Position numbers and translations under genes: made by a program
Assembly (NCBI GenBank): GCA_037178975.1
Contig: JASJZH010000003.1
Coordinates: 2,914,001-2,978,000 of the forward strand
Length of the DNA stretch: 64,000 nucleotides
Source: Oscheius tipulae
Lineage: Eukaryota > Nematoda > Chromadorea > Rhabditida > Rhabditidae
Direction of reading: 5' to 3'
Shown: positions 54,572 through 64,000 of the stretch, piece by piece
Numbering within the stretch: position 1 is the stretch's first letter
Layout of the letters: each line of letters begins with the position of its first letter
The notes under the pieces: generated by a model
Database searches by the model: none
Told to the model about the DNA's origin: nothing
Seen by the model: the letters and a program-made list of their open reading frames with translations, nothing else

Positions 54572-55273
54572 TCATGGTTTGTTCAAAAAAAAAAAAACAA
54601 AGACTACAGTGTCCCGAACACGGCGTGTTACGCGCGTCGCCACTTTTTTAAACAGGGCGCAAACGCCGCTCGTTTTCTTAAGTACAGTATCCTACCAAAA
54701 TCCTGGTTCAAATCGGTTTTGGCACAGAATACCGTACCTAGATTAGTCAAAAAAGCGCGCGCTTGCGCGGATTTCCACTCTTTGAGCTCCAGTTTCTTAC
54801 TTTTTACTTTATTTTTGAAGAATTTTGTGCAGAAATCAGATCATTAGAAAAACCCAGAGCTAATAACAAGTTTAAAAACCGTTTTTCTCAACAGCGTCTC
54901 CACCTGTCACTCGTTAGTTTCAGTTGACGTTCCCATCACGCCTTATAAAAGGCGAAGGCGTCAGTTTGTGGACGGAGATAGCTTCCAAATTTATCACGCC
55001 TCCTGTCAGACAGAACTATTCACATCTAGCCTAAAATTGTGAAAAAGGAAAAAGAATAATAGGTGGAAAGTATGTGGCTGACGAAATAAAAGAGACCTAA
55101 TTTTGAATTCCCGCCCTCGAAATAGGAAATTGGCGCGAGAAAAAGTGGCGACGTTTTTTGCATGGGCGTAACACGCCGTTAAAAAACTGCTAAATTTGAA
55201 TCCCCGCCCTCCCATGAGTCCCGTAACGTAAGCATTTCGAAATACTGTAGTCTTTCTTTTTTTGAACAAACCA
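54572..55273. mobile_element. ~700-bp repeat with inverted ends and CGGCGTGTTACGCC motifs
   Basis: Left end ATGGTTTGTTCAAAAA...GACTACAGT (54572-54611) recurs inverted at 55243-55273. Inside are AACACGGCGTGTTACGCGCG and, inverted, GGGCGTAACACGCCGT. No coding frame. Probably a non-autonomous element. Confidence 0.65.
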
Positions 55274-55525
55274 TAATAGTCTGCTTACACGGCGTGTCAT
55301 GCGCGTCGCCACTTTTTCAAACTGGGCGCAAATGCCGCTCGTTTCCTTAAGTGCAGTATCCTACAGAAAAACCTGGTTTAAACCGATTTTGGCACAGAAT
55401 ACCGTATACCCTTCATTAATCTAAAAAGCGGCTAGAGAGCTAATTTTGAATTCCTGCCCTTGAAATATGATTATGGCGCGAGAAAAATTGGCGACGTCTT
55501 TTGCATGGGCGTAACACGCCGTGTT
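55274..55525. repeat. second, rearranged copy of the same repeat units
   Basis: 55289-55410 matches 54612-54738 directly (CGCGTCGCCACTTTTT, CAGTATCCTAC, GGCACAGAATACCGTA), and 55445-55522 matches 55105-55183 (GGCGCGAGAAAAA, GCATGGGCGTAACACGCCGT). Copies differ at roughly one base in seven. Confidence 0.75.
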
Positions 55526-55807
55526 TAGGAGCGGCGTTAACTGGGGGCATACTGTAGAATATTTTCTCGCGCGACCCGCCGAGCTAGTCCTTTAACATTT
55601 GGCGACGATTTTTCGAAGTTTCCTTGTTCTTTTCACCAAAATTGTCACCTTTTCTTACGGTAACTTTCAAACATAGCGAATGACAACAAAAAAAGACTGA
55701 TAAGAAAAATAATACATAGAAAAGTCAGGTGAAAATTGCTGCCAAAAAAGGCCGGGGCGACTGGTCCCGCGAGGAAAAATTCTCGCTGTTTCTGAACAGA
55801 CTACGTA
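55526..55807. other. spacer
   Basis: No gene or strong repeat seen. Confidence 0.3.
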
Positions 55808-55985
55808 AAAAAAACGCAATTACGTATTCGCTTTTTTCGTGGTCAAAACGACTTATTCTGACTTTTTGATGTTCTGCAACGCTGCTCTGCTCAACGTTGA
55901 TCTGTTTAACAACTTTGCAGAACATCGGAAAGTCAGAAAAAGTCGTCTTGACCCCAAAAAAACTCGACTACGTAATTGCGTATTT
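55808..55985. mobile_element. foldback MITE, ~70-bp arms
   Basis: Left arm (about 55812-55881: CGCAATTACGTATTCG ... GATGTTCTGCAA) and right arm (about 55913-55985: TTGCAGAACATC ... CTACGTAATTGCG) are inverted copies with a few mismatches and a ~30-nt loop. No coding capacity. Confidence 0.75.
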
Positions 55986-56376
55986 CTTACGAAGGGGATG
56001 CTTATAATAGAAGAAATATGGTGAAAGACTTGAGGAAAAAGTTTTTACGGGTAGAATCCCACCCATTTTCCAAGCAAGCACCATAAGAAAACTGCGCTCG
56101 GAATTTGAAAAGTTATCCGAACCAAAAATTAATGAGAAAAACTTTACCAGCGCTTTTTCTGCTAAATTACAAGTGCGCTTGTATCGGAAAGAAGGCAGAC
56201 AAATTGAAGGAAAAAACATCTATAAAAGACGCTGTTTCCCCACCGGTAAATGCCAGGAGCATTCTAGGAAACGAAAAGTTTATTCACGACCTACATACAC
56301 AAACACGACTAAGATTAGTAGACAGGACCCTCTGAACTCTGTTTTGCAATGGCTTACAACGTCAGTTACCGTGTCC

Positions 56377-56754
56377 TTAGCCCATGGGCTTTCCTCCGTA
56401 ATATCCTCCGTAGTTGAAGGGAAGCCCGTATCCATCAAAGTAGTGGTTGGGTTGACCGTAGTTTCCGAAGAAGCCGTTGTGGCCTGAATGGTTAGCTCGC
56501 TCCTCTCTTATTCCTACCTTATACGTACGAAGGAGCGTAGTGGCTGTAGCTAGAGCACCGTAGTGGCCTCCATATTGAGGAGTTCCATAGTGAGCAGGGG
56601 CTCCATATCCGGTGCCGGGATAGTTTCCTCCGTAGGAGCCGTGGTTAAAGAAAGAAGGTGTGTAGTGGTTTTCAGGGGGTTTGGAAAGAGCAGGAGCGTA
56701 GTCAGCAGCGGTGGCTAAACCGAGGAAGAAGGCAAGGAGAGCAAAGGATTGCAT
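56377..56754 (-). CDS. secreted Gly/Tyr-rich protein, 110 aa
   Basis: Two exons, 56754-56529 and 56483-56377, join in phase with a 45-nt intron. The signal peptide is MQSFALLAFFLGLATA, followed by the mature start ADYAPALSKP. The mature chain is dominated by Gly, Tyr, Pro, His and Asn in short repeats (GSYGGNYPGTGYGAP, GTPQYGGHYG, FNYGGYYGGKPMG). Such Gly/Tyr-rich secreted proteins occur in cuticle, eggshell and antimicrobial (caenacin-like) families. Which one applies cannot be decided from sequence. Earlier in-frame Met codons exist, but the signal peptide fixes 56754. Confidence 0.75.
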   Translation of the reverse strand: MQSFALLAFFLGLATAADYAPALSKPPENHYTPSFFNHGSYGGNYPGTGYGAPAHYGTPQYGGHYGALATATTLLRTYKVGIREERANHSGHNGFFGNYGQPNHYFDGYGLPFNYGGYYGGKPMG

Positions 56755-56914
56755 GTTGGTGAGGAAGAGACGATCGGTAGGGGTTTTAAAGATGGTAAGT
56801 GGGACGAGGAACAATACTGTACGACGGGAGGAATGCGAGAAAGAACACGCGGTTACTAACAAGACGAGACTTCCCTATAGTCTCAAGACGAAAGAAGAAA
56901 GCAATGTAAATGTT

Positions 56915-57451
56915 TTATTGAGATGAATTTGACCCCTTCTTGGCGAATCGACTGGCAGTCTTGTTCTTGGCCATTGTAGCAGCGAGCAAATTCTGTCCTC
57001 CTTCTCCTTGCTTCCTCAGTCGTTTGGCTTCGTCGCTGCCCGCCTTCACACAGAATCCTTCGGCTTTGAGCTTCTCAATCTTCTTGCTCAGTTCCTTCCA
57101 CGAGCTCTCGTCGGCAGCCAGTCGCTTCTTCATCGTCCAAATGTACGATTCCGTCTTGATGGCCAATCGCAGCACTGCTTCGATGTGTTCCTCGTCCATA
57201 GCCGCCTCTTGATTCAGAAGGGTCCCGATGGCCGACAACTTGTCTAGAGTGCAGTCCATCATCTTCTCGTCCGTCTTCTCCGGCTCCTTCGGTAGCTCGA
57301 CTGCTACAGGAGTCTTTTCCTTGTTGGTGACGGCGATGGGCGGGTCGACTTCCGAGATGCTGGTCACGACAGTTCTCGATGTCTTCTTGCCGCTACAGAG
57401 AAGCAGAGTCGAGACGAGCAACAAGACGACCGTGAGCACAAGGGGCAGCAT
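56915..57451 (-). CDS. single-pass membrane protein, 178 aa
   Basis: One uninterrupted frame. The N-terminus is a hydrophobic helix (LVLTVVLLLVSTLLLC) that is either an uncleaved anchor or a signal peptide, followed by a basic stop-transfer GKK, a Thr/Val/Pro-rich spacer and a mostly helical charged region (LLNQEAAMDEEHIEAVLR, WKELSKKIEKLKAEGF). The C-terminus is very basic (LRKQGEGGQN, RFAKKG). Topology is probably N-anchored with a soluble helical body. No family is recognised. AATAAA overlaps the stop codon, an extremely short 3' UTR. Confidence 0.65.
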   Translation of the reverse strand: MLPLVLTVVLLLVSTLLLCSGKKTSRTVVTSISEVDPPIAVTNKEKTPVAVELPKEPEKTDEKMMDCTLDKLSAIGTLLNQEAAMDEEHIEAVLRLAIKTESYIWTMKKRLAADESSWKELSKKIEKLKAEGFCVKAGSDEAKRLRKQGEGGQNLLAATMAKNKTASRFAKKGSNSSQ

Positions 57452-60400
57452 CTCCTCCAGACTGTCTTGTCGAGATCAAACTTAACTTCTGTCCCACACG
57501 ACAAACTTTCGCTTATCTTTTTTCTCCCTCAACTATCTTTGTAGCCTACTTCACTGTTCTCAAAGGAGACATACTGTCAAACAGATTCGGGGGAAAAGTT
57601 GAAACTGGATCTAATTATAAGGCCCCGAAAGAAGACGTGGAAACTCTCATTACTCTTGGATCACTTGACGAGAGATCGCAATCAAGAGCAGCTCCGCCAG
57701 AATTTCGTTTCCCTATCGTCTCTCTCCCGTCCTTCTTTTTTTTCGGAGCAAAGCGTTTGTAAGCAACTTCCCATTCGCCCATTAAGCCTAACATAAACAT
57801 TTAATACAACTGCGTGTTTTCTTCTTTCGAGGGGGTGGTGTTTCCTTTCAATTCAATCATCTGTCCCCTTTATTCTTCAAGAGCCTTCTGTCAAAGAACT
57901 CCCTCGTGACCTATCCTGCTGACGTAACGGAATCTTTCTCGAGTATTTATGGGATTGTCCTCGATGTTTCAAAAGCACCAGGAACGTCTAGAAGGGATGA
58001 TTGACTGTTGTTCTAGAGATCACGGGGTGCATTGTAGCTTGAACATTGTGAAGCCCGTCTCTCCACGCTTCTCTCTGGTTCAACGAGACTCTGACTTGTC
58101 ATTCTCCAGTCAGTTTGTTATTCTCTTCCCCAGCATCTGACGAATGTTTGAAACTGAAGATAAGAACGGCGAACGTTTTTTGCCTAGTAGGCCAACTTCT
58201 CGTCTCAGGTTTCCCTCCTTCTTCCGTATTCTTCCTTCCTCACACGGCGATCTTCGCCTTTCATTCCTCTCTTTGAATTGACGCCAATTCTGGCCACTCT
58301 CGTCTCTCCCAAATCCTTGTTTCCGGCTATTTTTTGTCTATTCTCTTTTCTAGACCAAGACAACTCCCTCGTGAGACCGATTGAACGTTCCTGCAAACGA
58401 ACTTCCATCTTTAGATTCGACAAGAGCAAGTAGTTTTTGAGACAAAGAGACTCTTGATTCAAGACCTTCTTTCAATAGCTATCGACGAGCAGAAGGCTTT
58501 GTTTCTGCGCGCGTGTGGTGTGTTTCTAAACACGATTCTCGAGCCGCTTCAACTCAATTTGTAGCGATTATTTAGGCTCTCGTCACCCGTCTTTTTCAGT
58601 TCCTTCGACAGTTTGCGCAAATCTATTAAGTTAGTGAAGCAGTTGGATCGAGTTGAAGAAGGCCAATTAGTACCATGAGCGCATGTGTTTTCAATATGAA
58701 TCCAGAAGTCACGCAATGATTGGACACGTAAGTCCGGATCATTTTAAAGTGGGTATCACTCTTGGGCCTAGCAACTTTTCTTTTGACTCTTCTCAGCCTG
58801 TTGAAGATCGTAACCTACCCTTGCCCTAATTTTGGAAAAGAGCAAGGGGACTCGCAATCAGAGCTCTGAACCGGGAAATTGTGCACGTCCTCAAAAGAAA
58901 ACAAGGTACTGCAATCTGGCGCGCTTCCCCAAGAATCCGATTACTTGTCTGTGTTGCAAAGAGGCCTCTCTCCTCCCAAACTACTACCACATACGGTAGT
59001 TGACAGGCCGTCCAGAAGGCCGCGACGACAGATGTTTCCCCCGAGATTTTCAATGGATTTCGTGAGCCCTCGGGCCATGAGTTAACCCCTTCTCTGAAGT
59101 AGAAGCTGCTCTAACACATTCCTGTTTGTCTGTTTAGACTAGGAAGGAAGATTATTCGGATGTAACTCGAAACGAGTCTTGCGAGTGCGCCCGCGTCAAA
59201 AGTCACACTCCTCTCGGCTCATTTTGATCTGGATTATGCGTATTTTGAAATGGTCTCTCGAGTCTAATTCGGGCGATCCTTGACTTCATTCTCGCTGCAA
59301 ACGAGAAACCACTTGTTGGAGACAGCTAGAAGTCAAAGAACTTGTGATGGGGGGTGTACTCGGAAGAATTTGCCCAGGCGGAATCAGTCAATTTCCTCTC
59401 TTAGCTTGTATCAGCCTTCTTCTGACTTTTTGACCAAGTGACATCTTTTCAATCCGGAAGGAAACCCCTCAACTGACCAGCTTCCTCTGTAATAGACCCT
59501 AAGTAGACTGATCGTTGTTATCATCAGAATAAGACACTTGTCCTGACTCAACGACTTTTGATCACAGACTAATGTGGCGACCTTATGTAAATACAGACGG
59601 ATTACCGCCCCTTCCCACGGTTCTTTGACTCTGCCTCTCCTGCCCCTGTGCCTCGGCCACTGGCCGGAAATTGCTTGTCATCGACATTAATCTTGTGTTT
59701 TGATTACCGGAGAGGGCAATCATCGTCATTCAATTGTAATTTGTGTGTGCGAGAGATGGGTAGGAAAAAGCAATTTGCGCAACTAACATTAGAATCCGAG
59801 ACTTTTACTTCTTGACCTCTTGCTTCCTTTCTTGAACAACATCCCATTTCCCCCCACATTCTGTCATTCTCTCTCGACGAACCTCTGAACTTCTAGTTGA
59901 CGTTGTTTGGCGACATTAGTCCGTCAGAGGGCGGAAGAGTCTGACAGCTCGGTCGGCTTTATTGACTCTCCAGAAGATAAAGTAAAATGGAGAAAGTCTC
60001 TTCAGTATCCAAAGGGATTTCAGCCAGCTGTAAACACTCTTGACTACTCTGACAAATCGAGGCATTCCCTCGGGATGAATGCAAAGAACCGTTCGTTGTC
60101 CTCCATCATCCCTCATACCAAACACAGGGTCTCGAAGTGTTCCCTCTGGACAAGACTCCTTAGTCTCATCAAAATGACGAACTGCTTGGATTTGGTCGGC
60201 AGACCTCGGGACGCCAATTTTCACCCAGGCGTCTCCACGTTCTTCAGCCCCAGATGGCCTATGCGGAAGTCATAACTTTTGATTTAGGCCCAATGAGGTC
60301 ATTGGGGAGGGCATGACTTATCGAACTCGGTCTCTACTAAAGAAATCGGTTCTTTTGTATTACACGGAGTGTACTATCTATTAGACACAGTTTCGTAAAA

Positions 60401-61921
60401 GCTTGCTGTTCCAGACTATCTAGGTTCACTTGATGACAAGATACTCGTCCTGAGTTACACTAACAAAAGTTTCTCACAGCTATTTGTAATTGCTATTAGT
60501 GTCTAGGAAAAAGTGCGTTCCGTGTAGTATAAAAGAACCAAGGAATCTTAGTGATAGTAAGAGTCTTCCCTCTATTCAGTTACACAGATTTCCTGTTGTT
60601 ACCAAGCCAGCGTGCGGTCCCCTTTCCCGACAATACTAGGAGTTAAAACAAGAGCTTTTGGACTTTTGATTGGAGCTCAACGACTCTAGAACTAACTGTA
60701 CTTGGTTGGTCTCCCCATTCCCAGCAATCCTCACTCTTTGTCTTTTTGATTGACAGGCGGATTTGTGCGAATTTCCGGGTATTCCCGCATCCGAATGACA
60801 ACTGATATGTCTCTATTCGAGACGACACAAGTCTAATACTCAAAGAGAGAAAGAAGAATGACGTCAGAAACAATTTAAAGAGGTGTTCTCGTCCTGACAA
60901 AGGAGGAATTCCCCCTTCTTGACTCGAATATCTCTCTCCCCAACTCCATTGTGTCTCTCTGGCTGAATATCGTGTCACATCGATCCATTGTGAGCTTCGG
61001 CGCATTGTTGTCCGTTTATAGTTTATTGGAGTCTGGAAAGGGGGGAGAGAAAGATCTTCGAGCGATATATCAGAAAAGTCGTCGACGAGGGCCACCGATT
61101 TTTCTCGCGATCCCGGTCCCATCAAAGAGTCAGTTGTTGGCTGGCTCCTCTCCCCGATATTGATGAATTATTGCTGTTTTGCGAATCCGATCAGCAAGAT
61201 ATCCCCACTCCCCCTTCTTTACGGACATAGCTTACAAGTTACACGTGCTCCGATCGACCAAGACTGCCAGTCGACCACTCTCTTGATCAGTCCCTAGAGA
61301 CTGTCGATTTCTCTCACCTTTGTCCTTCAATCAACTGGTTTTTTATCTAGCAGCCACAACACAATAACTTCCTTCTCTCTTCCCAGCAACTAGTACAGAG
61401 ACCTTGTGGATTACTCCCTTCTCTTAATTTCCTGCTTCTCTCGATATGATCAGTACTTCCCCTTTGATTACCTTCTGCTCCATCGAATCTGAGAGTCTTT
61501 TTCTCTCTCACCTGTCGTCTCGGAATGTCACCACTGACTGAAGGATAACATTTGGGGGTCCGTCAGCTGGTAGCTACGCGCGGAGATGCATATAACTGAC
61601 ATGATCCATCGCTATTTGCAGTTGCTTCTCGAAAAACTATGGATTTTCCGTGGTAGGTCATCTGTCTCGATTCAAGCTCTCGCAACTCTGACAAATTCTG
61701 TTTGCTTGACCCTCTTCATTGTTCCCCCAATTCATTGTTTCAATTCTGAAGTGGTCTTTCGCCTTCTTTGACCATCCTCTCAGCCAATTCATTCCAGAGG
61801 AACAACTGTCGAAAGCTAAAAACCGCCGTGTGAAAGATGACTAACACCCACACCCGACTAACTTCTCATATTGCCTCTCTTGACCTTTTACTTCCCCATA
61901 TCGTCTGTTTTTTTTCCAGAA
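57452..61921. other. 4.5-kb region without recognised genes
   Basis: Many small frames, none with splice support, signal peptide logic or domain motifs. It lies upstream of the receptor gene and may hold its control region. Confidence 0.35.
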
Positions 61922-63448
61922 ATGAACGAAACCTTCGTGGCAAATTCGACCATCGAGACCGAGATCTTCGAACTGTTCAATGGGAGTTTGATAGCAGATA
62001 TTCTGACTGCGGACAAGTGAGTCTTGAACGTTCAACGCACCTATGTGATCAGCTTTGCTCTCACAATAGGGCCAAATCGACGGGGACATGATTGGCTATC
62101 AATGACTGGGTTCCGAGAAATGCTGTTTACAGGACTGACTGACTAGAAAACAATAAGGAACAGTGATAACTTGATGTCAATAATGCAAAGACAACAAACA
62201 TCTGAACCTATCTGACAGTGAGAAATCAAACAACAAAGCTAATCCACCTTCAACCGCGAAACCAATGTTCGGAAGGCCTCTTTCCCGAAACGAAGACGAA
62301 TCGGTCTGATATTTTGAGCCTGCGGGAACAGCATATAAACAAACCACTTTTGACTCCGTCTTTGTCTCTCTGTTGGAAATAGCGTGGACTTCATCAAAAT
62401 AGTCGTCTGAACAGAGTCACAAATAATATTTGTGTTTGTACTCCTTCCCTCCCAAAGGGATTCCCCAGCAGTAAGAGAGTAGTCTCGAAAGAATTCGTTA
62501 GTGTCTGAGCTCTTCAGGACCTCTTAGCTCGGATTTGTAAACACCTACTCTATTTTGTGACTGAAAAGGAAGTGCCTATACTAACTTGCTCTGTTCCCTG
62601 TATTCTCTGCTGACACGCCCTCTCCGTTTCTGGTCGGAGCTCCCTTCCACGGAGACCGACCACCCGACTCCGCCCTTCTCTCTGACTCGTCTGACTACTT
62701 CTATTTTTTGGTTCTAGACACTCGAACTTACACTGTCGTCGCTTTCTTTTTATGGACGGTGCTCCGATGAGGTAATCCTTTTGAGTCTTTCTTAAGGAGG
62801 TAGGCTAGTTGATTGACAGGGCTCTGATTGGTTAGACAGAAAGTTAGATTTAGAATGTCCGTTACTCGAACAAAACTTTAAATGTTCCTATACAAAATGT
62901 GTATTTGGCAGTGCCCCTTCAGGTTACAGGGTTCTAGTAGGTTATCAGATTACGGCGTCGGATGATGTTTGCACCGAGAGATCACTATAGAGCACAAAAA
63001 AAGATTTTTTTCCTATTTTACTTGACCACTGAGATGGAACAGAGTCTTCTAGACCTGATGTGTTCAATTCAGTGCCCTCCCGATTGAGACAAAAAAGCCA
63101 CGATTCTTACTCGGAGAAGCCGTAGCGTGAGGGTTCAGCCTAAGTGGTCGTAGAGCCTCGGTTGAAAGATAAAAGATTTGAAAGAGAGTTCCTCTTCGAA
63201 GAGTACTAGGCGACCCGGAAGGCGGCGATTAACAATAGTCCAGACAATTGTCTATTGTCTTGACTGGGAGCTAAACAAGGGTGTAGTCGGTATCAAAAAT
63301 ACATTTCAGTGCTTCACTGCCCGAAGTGACCACCTCGATATGTCACTTTCACGAGACGACAGAGAACTACATTGTGGTGGCTGTGTTCTTGACCATCTTC
63401 CTCCTCTCCGTCGTCGGTAATCTACTCGTCATTGTCGTCATTACGAAC
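61922..63448 (+). CDS. rhodopsin-type GPCR, first two exons (3' end outside window)
   Basis: Exon 1 (61922-62016) starts behind TTTTTTTCCAG and encodes an extracellular N-terminus with three N-glycosylation sites (MNETFVANST, FNGS). A 1.29-kb intron follows. Exon 2 (63310-63448) joins in phase (AA plus T) and gives ETTENYIVVAVFLTIFLLS and VVGNLLVIVVITN, the TM1 signature GN-LVI of class A receptors, most like peptide or amine receptors. Exon 2 ends at GTGGGT; no further exon was found before 64000, so the next intron is over 500 bp. Ligand cannot be predicted from TM1 alone. Confidence 0.75.
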
Positions 63449-64000
63449 GTGGGTCCAAATATTAGACTCCTTTTTCGTGCATAATTTGTGCCCATCTCAC
63501 GTGACAGAACATAATGTGAAGGTCTTTTTTTGTGAAGAGTCACCCTCGTTGATTCTCAAGAGTCTGGCCCCTACTTTGCGAGTCTCTTTGAAAGGAACGG
63601 GAAGGAGTCAGGGTAGAGAAAACTCTGTCTGCTCAGCCGTTTTATGCCTAACTTTGATTAATTTGTAGTAGAGAACTCTTTGATCTCGCCTAATCAGGTT
63701 TTGACCGTAACTCAATGTCCGGTTGGGATTTGACCTGAAAACAAGTTCTGTTCTCCACCCAGTTTTGTCATTATCTGAAATCTTCATGGAAACTGACAGC
63801 AAAAACATAGATCGTCAGGGGTGCCCTTCCCTTATCAATTGCTGATCGTCACGATGCGTTAATTTTTCACGACTTCCGCGGGCAATTGCAAACACAATTA
63901 CCGACAGCCCAGGCGTCCAATTGCAGAAGGCAGAGGGAACTTTTCAATATTTCCGGGTCCCCGTCCTGTTACTTTTCCCACCCAAAAAAGGAAAGATAGG
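63449..64000. other. intron sequence of the GPCR gene
   Basis: No exon recognised up to the window edge; presumed intron. Confidence 0.4.

Noticed and set aside
1-64000. CRISPR arrays, bacterial operons, riboswitches
   Set aside because: No regularly spaced short repeats or bacterial gene signals. Spliced genes, tRNA form and gene families are animal.

Overview
The window reads as nuclear DNA of a nematode. The evidence is a class IV POU homeobox gene very close to the UNC-86 proteins of worms, a ZYG-12-type Hook protein, a GLH/vasa-type germline helicase, an srx-like chemoreceptor and a nematode CUB-like secreted protein. Introns are very short (many of 37-46 nt, ending TTTTCAG), and many start codons lie directly behind a TTTCAG-like acceptor with no upstream exon, as expected when messages receive a trans-spliced leader. 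Gene models below were joined by hand from reading frames, splice sites and phase. Identities rest on remembered family motifs, not on database searches.

Layout. 0-4.2 kb: the 5' half of an srx-like receptor (minus, runs off the left edge), a PH-like protein, a small secreted Cys peptide and a RING protein. 4.2-14.3 kb is gene-poor: a tRNA-Ala gene, two decayed tRNA-like copies, unc-86 (plus) and an unknown gene. 14.3-17.3 kb is a long inverted-repeat element around a broken reverse transcriptase. 17.3-22.7 kb is sparse: tRNA-Asp, an unknown 237-aa gene and a possible 99-aa gene.

23-40 kb is dense and rich in germline and cell-division genes: a CNNM transporter, a small gene with an internal TGA, a mini eEF1B exchange-factor paralogue, a CNTD1/COSA-1-like crossover cyclin, a meiotic HORMA protein, a possible RAD9-like clamp subunit, a divergent cyclin, a TPX2/TPXL-1-like spindle protein, a second inverted-repeat element carrying an intron-containing gene, and a GLH/vasa helicase.

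40-53 kb: a BTB-like gene, a divergent PEPCK, a DOT1-family methyltransferase with a coiled-coil tail, then zyg-12, polyprenol reductase (SRD5A3) and a CUB-like membrane protein at operon-like spacing. 53-56 kb is an island of MITE-like and palindromic repeats with a miniature PHD-CXXC (CFP1-like) gene inside. 56-57.5 kb has two small secreted or membrane protein genes. 57.5-61.9 kb shows no gene. The right edge holds the first two exons of a rhodopsin-type receptor split by a 1.3-kb intron.

Points most worth checking: two introns with non-canonical splice sites in germline genes (GA donor in the cosa-1-like gene, TG acceptor in the helicase), the internal TGA at 26025, the two inverted-repeat elements with coding cargo, an acceptor choice in zyg-12 that switches between a soluble and a KASH-like form, a PEPCK whose P-loop cysteine is replaced, and the local cluster of meiotic genes.
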